From Polyangia bacterium (lineage in GTDB: Bacteria > Myxococcota_A > Polyangia > Polyangiales > Polyangiaceae), in the NCBI GenBank assembly GCA_030433055.1, contig JAUILJ010000501.1, forward strand, positions 1 to 6,303: 6,303 nucleotides of DNA, in the 5' to 3' direction. Shown here piece by piece: positions 6,292-6,303 of this stretch. Below the pieces are notes generated by a model. It saw only the letters and a program-made list of their open reading frames with translations. It was not told where the DNA came from and did no database searches. Made by a program: the position numbers and the translations under genes. The number at the start of each line of letters is the position of its first letter. Within the stretch, counting starts at the first letter, position 1.

Positions 6292-6303
6292 CCTCATTTT
6301 TTC
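6288..6303 (+). CDS. Probable start of next gene in the kinase operon (first five codons only)
   Basis: A GTG at 6288-6290 overlaps the TVP38 stop as GTGA and follows a strong Shine-Dalgarno, GGGAGGGA at 6273-6280, nine bases from the GGAGG core. The readable codons give MTSFF before the window ends. The tight overlap matches the style of the other junctions in this window. The product cannot be identified. TVP38 proteins are often encoded next to oxidoreductases or glycosyltransferases, but nothing here distinguishes these. Confidence 0.5.

Noticed and set aside
6291..6303. T-run at the right edge as a terminator
   Set aside because: No G+C-rich hairpin precedes it, and a ribosome binding site with an overlapping GTG start points to continued translation.

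Overview
The window is about two-thirds G+C and densely coded. It suggests a myxobacterium or close relative (Polyangia-type): a hybrid histidine kinase with a membrane-embedded N-terminus, an ECF sigma factor with a zinc-finger anti-sigma protein carrying periplasmic TPRs, and a Gly/Ala/Ser-rich lipoprotein ending in a Cys-rich segment. This assignment rests on gene style and composition, not on a marker gene.

Layout. Two operons diverge from a single intergenic region of about 130 bp (3286-3416). Leftward on the minus strand are an ECF sigma factor (3285-2596), a single-pass anti-sigma factor with a TPR-like C-terminus (2603-1626), a secreted, probably outer-membrane beta-barrel protein (1629-463, TTG start) and a lipoprotein cut by the left edge of the window (466-2). 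The three junctions overlap by 8, 4 and 4 bp, so the four genes look translationally coupled. Rightward on the plus strand are a 711-residue hybrid histidine kinase (7TM sensor, PAS, HisKA, HATPase, receiver; 3417-5552), a TVP38/TMEM64 (DedA/SNARE-associated) membrane protein overlapping it by 11 bp (5542-6291), and the first five codons of a likely next gene starting at a GTG that overlaps the TVP38 stop (6288 onward).

How they may work together (inference). The leftward operon has the logic of a cell-surface signalling unit. The anti-sigma protein could hold the sigma factor at the inner membrane and read an envelope signal through its periplasmic TPRs, while the barrel protein and lipoprotein would be either the outer-membrane input or the output that is controlled. 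The rightward operon has its own sensor kinase but no DNA-binding response regulator in view. The shared intergenic region contains an 8-bp perfect inverted repeat whose arm centres are 31 bp apart, close to the kinase ribosome binding site, and a second 6-bp repeat. Either could be an operator or RNA element.

No RNA genes, insertion sequences, CRISPR arrays or clear rho-independent terminators were seen, and no gene-free stretch exceeds about 130 bp.
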